From Limisphaerales bacterium (GTDB lineage Bacteria; Verrucomicrobiota; Verrucomicrobiia; Limisphaerales; UBA11358), in contig PKZR01000302.1 in the NCBI GenBank assembly GCA_003133815.1, positions 1 to 10,217 on the forward strand: a DNA stretch of 10,217 bases, in the 5' to 3' direction. The notes beneath the pieces are model-generated. The model saw only the letters and a list, made by a program, of their open reading frames with translations. It did no database searches and had not been told where the DNA came from. Positions 6,358-10,217 of the stretch are shown here, one piece after another. The translations under genes and the position numbers were made by a program. Each line of letters starts with the position of its first letter. Within the stretch, counting starts at the first letter, position 1.

Positions 6358-7614
6358 TCAGAAACGGCGTCCACCGCCGCCGAATGGATTCGAGGTGGCA
6401 GCCGGAGTTGCAGCGCCGGCGGAAACCATCCCGGTCACAACCTGCGCATCTTCGTCCAAACCCGAAACAACTTCGGTCGAAATGCCATCGCTAATGCCGG
6501 TCTTGATCTGCACCGCCTGCAACACCGCATTTTTCCCGGCACCCGAAAGTACATAAATGGTATGAATGACCGGACGTTCGCCGCGCGCGCGTCCGCCACC
6601 GCCGCGGTGCAAACCTTGCCCATAAGCGCCACGATTGCCGACATTGGTCGTTTGGGAAACCTCCGTTGCGCCTGCGCTGGCATTGTTGGTTTGCACGACG
6701 GCTGTGTCCGGCGGCCGGAAGCGCAGCGCACCATTAGGAATGGTCAGCGCATCTTCCCGTTGGGCGATGATGATGGAAACATTCGCCGTCATGCCAGGCT
6801 TCAATTTGTAGTCCGCATTCGTCACCCCGATCACGCAGTCGTAGGTGACGACGTTATTGACCGTCGTCGGCGAATTTTGCACCTGCGTGACGACGCCGTT
6901 GAAATTGCGATACGGATACGCGTCCACCGTGAAGTCCACGCTCTGGCCTTCCACGACACCGCCGACATCGGCCTCGGCCACGCTGGAATCAATCTGCATT
7001 TTCGTCAGGTCGTTCGCGATTTGAAAAAGTGTCGGCGTGTTGAAGCTGGACGCCACCGTCTGGCCGACGTTCACCGCTCGGAGGATGATGACCCCGTCCA
7101 CCGGAGAAAGAATTTTGCAGTAACCCAGGTTGGCGTTCGCGTTGTCGAGCGATGCCTGGTCCAATTGAACCATCGCCTCGGCTTCGTGCAGCGTGGCGAT
7201 GGCCGTGTCGTAATCGGATCCGGAAATCAATTTGTTCGTATACAATTCGGCGCTGCGCTCCGCCTGGGCCTGCTGCAATTCCAGATTCGCCTTTGCATTC
7301 GCCAGATTGGCGGTGGCTTGTTCGACAGCCGCATGATAAGTTGCAGGGTCAATTTCCGCGATCACCTGGCCCTTTTTCACCGGCGAGTTGAAATCCACAT
7401 AAAGCTTTGTGATGATGCCCGAAACTTGGCTGCCGACGGTCACATTCACCACCGGATTCAATATACCTGTCGCCGTCACCACTTGCGTCAACTCTGTGCG
7501 TTCGACCGCCGTAGTCTGATATTGAGGACCGTCGCCGGTACCGCGATTAAAAAACCAGAAGCCGCCCGCCGCGACCACGACAATTGCGGAAACAATGATC
7601 AACCATTTAAACAT
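6358..7614 (-). CDS. MacA-like periplasmic adaptor (HlyD/RND-type membrane fusion protein)
   Basis: Bridges an inner-membrane MacB-type transporter and an outer-membrane TolC-like channel. 418 residues. The N-terminal membrane anchor (about 4-22) is followed by the first half of the lipoyl/barrel region (VGSQVSGIITKLYVDFNSPV, 60-79). An alpha-helical hairpin comes next (about 92-165, alanine- and glutamine-rich). The second lipoyl half contains ILSPVDGVII (168-177), and the beta-barrel region runs to LKPGMTANVSI (271-281). The C-terminal membrane-proximal part includes TIPNGALRF (291-299). A linker rich in Gly, Asn and Arg (about 303-347) interrupts this last domain; the end is NPFGGGGRRF. 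The ATG at 7614 has no Shine-Dalgarno and AT-rich bases upstream. It is the first gene of the minus-strand operon, divergent from trpD. No outer-membrane factor gene is in the window. Macrolide, peptide or lipid export are all possible. Confidence 0.93.
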   Translation of the reverse strand: MFKWLIIVSAIVVVAAGGFWFFNRGTGDGPQYQTTAVERTELTQVVTATGILNPVVNVTVGSQVSGIITKLYVDFNSPVKKGQVIAEIDPATYHAAVEQATANLANAKANLELQQAQAERSAELYTNKLISGSDYDTAIATLHEAEAMVQLDQASLDNANANLGYCKILSPVDGVIILRAVNVGQTVASSFNTPTLFQIANDLTKMQIDSSVAEADVGGVVEGQSVDFTVDAYPYRNFNGVVTQVQNSPTTVNNVVTYDCVIGVTNADYKLKPGMTANVSIIIAQREDALTIPNGALRFRPPDTAVVQTNNASAGATEVSQTTNVGNRGAYGQGLHRGGGGRARGERPVIHTIYVLSGAGKNAVLQAVQIKTGISDGISTEVVSGLDEDAQVVTGMVSAGAATPAATSNPFGGGGRRF

Positions 7615-7780
7615 AAAATTAATTGCGCCGCGTTAAACAATTACAAGACGCGGGAAACGGCTTTAAGTTACGCGATTTTCCACCGCTGTCACGCGAACTT
7701 TCAGGGCGGCGAACACCATAACAAACCACGTCGGCCGCATTTCTCTCGCCGGAAGTCTCGCCCCGCTCTAAAATTCGTCC
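7615..7780. promoter_or_regulatory. Divergent intergenic region between the macA-like gene and trpD
   Basis: 166 non-coding bases that must hold the promoters of both the minus-strand exporter operon and trpD, unless transcription starts elsewhere. I found no strong promoter. TAAAAT at 7769-7774 ends 6 nt before the trpD GTG and could be a -10 box giving a leaderless mRNA, but it has no good -35. Toward macA, TTGTAA and ATTAAT with 17 nt between them is a weak match ending just before the ATG. No trp attenuator-like hairpin or leader peptide is visible. Confidence 0.4.
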
Positions 7781-8818
7781 GTGCTCGAACAATTCATACG
7801 ACAACTTGCCGACGCGCGCGCATTGACGGATGAAGAAATCCGGCAGTGCGTGGAACAGCTCGCCGATGAAACGGTTCTGGCGGAAGTCAAAGCCGGCTTT
7901 CTGGCCGCACTCGCAAAAAAAGGCGAGACGCACGCAGAAATCACCGCGTTTGCCCGTGCTCTGCGCGAAAAATCAATCGTCCCGCCGCTCGACACAGAAA
8001 CCCGCGCACGCGAAATCCTCGACGTCGTCGGCACCGGCGGCGACCGGCTCGGTACAATCAACATTTCCACGACTGCGGCAATCATCTGTTCCGCCGCCGG
8101 CGTGACCGTAGCCAAGCATGGTAACCGGGCGGTTACTTCGCAAGCCGGAAGCGCGGACGTTCTTGAAGCGCTTGGAATCAAAGTTGATCTCTCGCCCGAA
8201 GAAGCAGCACGTTCGCTGCGGGATCATCACTTCGCCTTTTTCTTCGCGCCGAATTATCATCCCGCGTTCAAACATATTTCACCCGCCAGAAAAATCTGCG
8301 CCGACCTCGGACAGCGGACAATTTTCAACCTGCTCGGCCCGCTGCTCAATCCTGCTCGGCCATCTGCGATGCTTGTCGGCGTGCCGCGCCCGGAACTGTG
8401 CGAGCCGCTCGCGCACGTCCTGAAATCTCTTGGTGTTCGTCGCGCGATGGTCGTGTGCGGAAAAATTCCCGGCGCAGGATTTCTGGACGAGCTTTCAACG
8501 CTCGGTGAAAACACGATTGCGGAATTTTACCAGGAGCGCGGATTCACGGTCTCGACGACTATGCCGGAACATTTTCCTTTGCAGCCTGCCACGCTCTCCG
8601 ATTTGCTCGGCGGCGATAAAATGACAAACGCAAAAATCGTCCGCGAAATTTTGTCCGGCAAGGAACGCGGCCCAAAACGCGACGCAGTTCTACTCAATGC
8701 TGCTGCGGCATTGTTCCTCGCAGGAAAATCAAAATCACTCGTCGAAGGCTGGGTTCTGGCTGGTGAAACAATTGACAGGAGCAACGCGGCGGCAAAGCTC
8801 GCGGAGCTGGCGCGCTGA
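7781..8818 (+). CDS. trpD: Anthranilate phosphoribosyltransferase
   Basis: Cytoplasmic enzyme of tryptophan synthesis that joins anthranilate and PRPP to give phosphoribosyl-anthranilate, releasing pyrophosphate. 345 residues, normal family length. Motifs in order: PRPP-binding GTGGD (84-88), NIST (94-97), KHGNR (112-116), GSADVLEALG (123-132), the anthranilate-site region SPARK (167-171), LGQRTIFNLLGPLLNPA (176-192) and the metal-binding DE pair (236-237). A minor deviation is TSQAGSAD where SSKSGSAD-like sequences are common. The start is GTG with no Shine-Dalgarno; the N-terminus is of normal length from this codon. No other trp gene is adjacent, so trpD stands alone here. It stops 1 nt before the convergent Sel1-repeat gene, with no terminator hairpin visible between them. 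Confidence 0.97.
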   Translation: MLEQFIRQLADARALTDEEIRQCVEQLADETVLAEVKAGFLAALAKKGETHAEITAFARALREKSIVPPLDTETRAREILDVVGTGGDRLGTINISTTAAIICSAAGVTVAKHGNRAVTSQAGSADVLEALGIKVDLSPEEAARSLRDHHFAFFFAPNYHPAFKHISPARKICADLGQRTIFNLLGPLLNPARPSAMLVGVPRPELCEPLAHVLKSLGVRRAMVVCGKIPGAGFLDELSTLGENTIAEFYQERGFTVSTTMPEHFPLQPATLSDLLGGDKMTNAKIVREILSGKERGPKRDAVLLNAAAALFLAGKSKSLVEGWVLAGETIDRSNAAAKLAELAR

Positions 8819-8819
8819 A

Positions 8820-9515
8820 TTATCGCGGCTTGTTTCTGGCAGCCTCTGCGGCATCGGCATCCCGGCCTTCTTGCGCGGCATAATGCAAGCCAAGATTGTG
8901 CTGCGCGGTTTTGTCGCCCTGACGCGCGGCGCGTATGAACCATTTCACCGCTTCCTGAATGTCCTGCTCGACGCCTCGTCCGGTCTGGTAACAAAGGCCG
9001 AGGTTGCATTGAGCAGGCGCGCATTCCTGTTCGGCGGCGGCTAGATACCATTTGGCAGCCTCTGCAAAATCCTGTTCCACAACCTGCCCGGTCTCGTAAA
9101 AGACGCCAAGGTTGAATTGCGCCACGGGATACCCGCGCTCAGCAGATTCCTTATACCATTTCACCGCCTCGGCATAATTTTGAGTCACGCCCTGGCCGGT
9201 TTCGTAAAGCAGGCCGAGGTTGAACTGTGCCGCCGGGTCTTCCTGTTCCGCCGCCTCGCGCAGCCACCGAGCCGCCTCGGAATATTCCTGCGGCACACCA
9301 GCACCGGTCATGTAGCAAACACCAAGATAGCATTGTGCCACCGGATCGTTTTGCTCCGCTGATTTCCGGAACCATTTCACCGCTTCTTGATTGTCCTGAT
9401 GCACGCCCTGACCGTTTTGGAAGCACACTCCGAGATAGCATTGCGCTTGCGCGTCGCCTTCTTCGGCAGCGTCACGCATCGCTTCAAATGTCTCCCATGT
9501 CCGGCGGCTCGACAT
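8820..9515 (-). CDS. Cytoplasmic Sel1-repeat (tetratricopeptide-like) protein
   Basis: A protein built almost entirely of Sel1-like repeats, helical-hairpin units of 36 residues that usually mediate protein-protein contacts. Counting from the ATG at 9515 there is one leading partial unit, then units ending in GVCYMTGAGV, GLLYETGQGV, GVFYETGQVV and GLCYQTGRGV, and a last incomplete unit. The common pattern is E-A-V/A-K-W-x-x-x-A-A-E-x-x-x-x-x-A-Q-x-x-L-G. There is no signal peptide or membrane segment, so it should be cytoplasmic. Seven cysteines recur at matching repeat positions (CYLGVC twice, ECAPAQCNLGLC once). An upstream TTG at 9527 in the same frame would add four residues; ATG is preferred, though neither has a clear Shine-Dalgarno. 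A promoter-like site lies upstream at 9554-9582. The partner and role are unknown. Confidence 0.93.
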   Translation of the reverse strand: MSSRRTWETFEAMRDAAEEGDAQAQCYLGVCFQNGQGVHQDNQEAVKWFRKSAEQNDPVAQCYLGVCYMTGAGVPQEYSEAARWLREAAEQEDPAAQFNLGLLYETGQGVTQNYAEAVKWYKESAERGYPVAQFNLGVFYETGQVVEQDFAEAAKWYLAAAEQECAPAQCNLGLCYQTGRGVEQDIQEAVKWFIRAARQGDKTAQHNLGLHYAAQEGRDADAAEAARNKPR

Positions 9516-9553
9516 ATTAAAAATCAAAATCCACTGAAACTAGCCATGACATG

Positions 9554-9582
9554 ATGATAATTTTTCGCCCGCGCCAATTCAA
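9554..9582 (-). promoter_or_regulatory. Sigma-70-like promoter for the Sel1-repeat gene
   Basis: On the minus strand TTGAAT (9582-9577) and TATCAT (9559-9554) are separated by exactly 17 nt. They match the -35 and -10 consensus at 4 of 6 and 5 of 6 positions. Transcription would begin near 9547, leaving a leader of about 20-32 nt depending on the start codon. Transcription in this direction leaves proC needing its own divergent promoter, for which no good match was found between 9583 and 9642. Confidence 0.5.
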
Positions 9583-9642
9583 GCCGCGATTTGCAGCACA
9601 ATTTCTCTTCCGCCGGACAAAATTGCCTGCTACAAAATTCCC

Positions 9643-10217
9643 ATGGCAAACAATCTGAAAATCGGCTTTCTCGGCGCGGGCAAAATGGCCACGGCGCTGG
9701 CGAAAGGTATTGTTCGCGCGGAAATTATTTTCCCGAAGGAAATCATGGCCGGAGATTTGTTCGAAACCGCGCGAAAAAGTTTCGCCGCCGAGACCGGCGC
9801 CAAAACCACTGCGTCAAATTCTGACGTTCTGAAATTCGCAAATGTTTTGATACTGGCGACCAAGCCCGATCAAGTTCCGACTGCAATAGCGGAAATTTCC
9901 GGCGCGTTCACAAAAAATCATCTGCTCATTTCCATCGCTGCTGGTGTGACGCTCGCCAGGCTGGAAGCTCTTTCGCCCTCAGGCGCGCGCGTCATCCGTG
10001 TCATGCCTAACACGCCTGCGCTCGTAAGCGAAGGTGCGTCGGCTTTTGCGCTTGGCAAAAATGCTAGCGTCGCTGACGCTGAACTGGCGAAAAAACTTTT
10101 GTCCGCCGTCGGCGTCGCGCTGCAAGTCAAAGAAAGTCTGCTTGATGCCGTGACCGGCTTGAGCGGCAGCGGGCCGGCCTATGTTTATCAATTCATCGAG
10201 GCGTTGAGCGACGGCGG
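9643..10217 (+). CDS. proC: Pyrroline-5-carboxylate reductase, 3' end outside window
   Basis: Last step of proline synthesis: reduces 1-pyrroline-5-carboxylate to proline with NAD(P)H in the cytoplasm. 191 codons are visible, and the frame is open at the right edge. The N-terminal Rossmann fold begins at once with IGFLGAGKMATALAKG (7-22, the G-x-G-x-x-A/M nucleotide-binding turn). ILATKPDQV (70-78) and the conserved VMPNTPALV (120-128) follow. The C-terminal dimerisation and active-site part begins with AVTGLSGSGPAYVY (169-182) and FIEALSDG (184-191), the family signature. The ATG at 9643 places the Rossmann motif at the usual distance, though there is no clear Shine-Dalgarno. Roughly 70-80 residues are expected beyond the edge, by comparison with the usual length of about 270. 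Confidence 0.96.
   Translation, partial: MANNLKIGFLGAGKMATALAKGIVRAEIIFPKEIMAGDLFETARKSFAAETGAKTTASNSDVLKFANVLILATKPDQVPTAIAEISGAFTKNHLLISIAAGVTLARLEALSPSGARVIRVMPNTPALVSEGASAFALGKNASVADAELAKKLLSAVGVALQVKESLLDAVTGLSGSGPAYVYQFIEALSDG

Noticed and set aside
6562..7833. Long open frame on the plus strand opposite the macA-like gene
   Set aside because: It runs antisense across a well-supported adaptor gene and into the intergenic region. Its Arg/His-rich translation shows no domain, so it is a by-product of codon composition.
8527..9051. Minus-strand open frame spanning the trpD end and the Sel1 gene
   Set aside because: It overlaps two well-supported genes, and its translation looks random and Arg-rich.

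Overview
The window is a densely packed bacterial chromosome segment of about 54% GC by eye, carrying eight or nine housekeeping or envelope genes with very short intergenic gaps. No single gene fixes the taxonomy. The combination of sigma-54 regulators, a GT39-like membrane enzyme, a split MacAB-type exporter, a four-helix-bundle 'S23' gene and 7-nt tandem repeats would fit the PVC group, perhaps Verrucomicrobiota. That is impression-level inference.

Left part (1-2939, + strand): the 3' part of an NtrC-type sigma-54 response regulator, cut by the left edge, is followed 3 nt later by a 609-residue multi-spanning protein resembling GT-C/GT39 glycosyltransferases. The two look translationally coupled.

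Centre (2943-7614, - strand): a probable five-gene operon. In transcription order it has a MacA-like periplasmic adaptor, a MacB/LolD-like ABC ATPase, a small S23-type four-helix-bundle protein, a MacB-like ABC permease with its periplasmic domain, and a Sua5/TsaC threonylcarbamoyl-AMP synthase. Adaptor, ATPase and permease would form the inner-membrane part of a tripartite exporter; no TolC-like partner is in view. Sua5 makes the intermediate for the tRNA t6A modification and has no obvious tie to export.

The most interesting structure is the S23 gene between ATPase and permease. It is bracketed by arrays of 7-nt repeats of one family (GRRRART on one strand, AYTYYYC on the other). The two arrays face each other in inverted orientation and make up almost all non-coding DNA between the three genes. 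The upstream array supplies the S23 start codon and first codons. A third array of the same family lies in frame inside the sua5 interdomain linker. This looks like a small repeat-bounded cassette lodged in an exporter operon, with possible frame switching by repeat number.

Right part (7781-10217): trpD (tryptophan synthesis) is divergent from macA. It ends 1 nt from a convergent cytoplasmic Sel1-repeat protein that has a good sigma-70-like promoter. The 5' part of proC (proline synthesis) follows and is cut by the right edge. No tRNA, rRNA, CRISPR array or transposase was seen.
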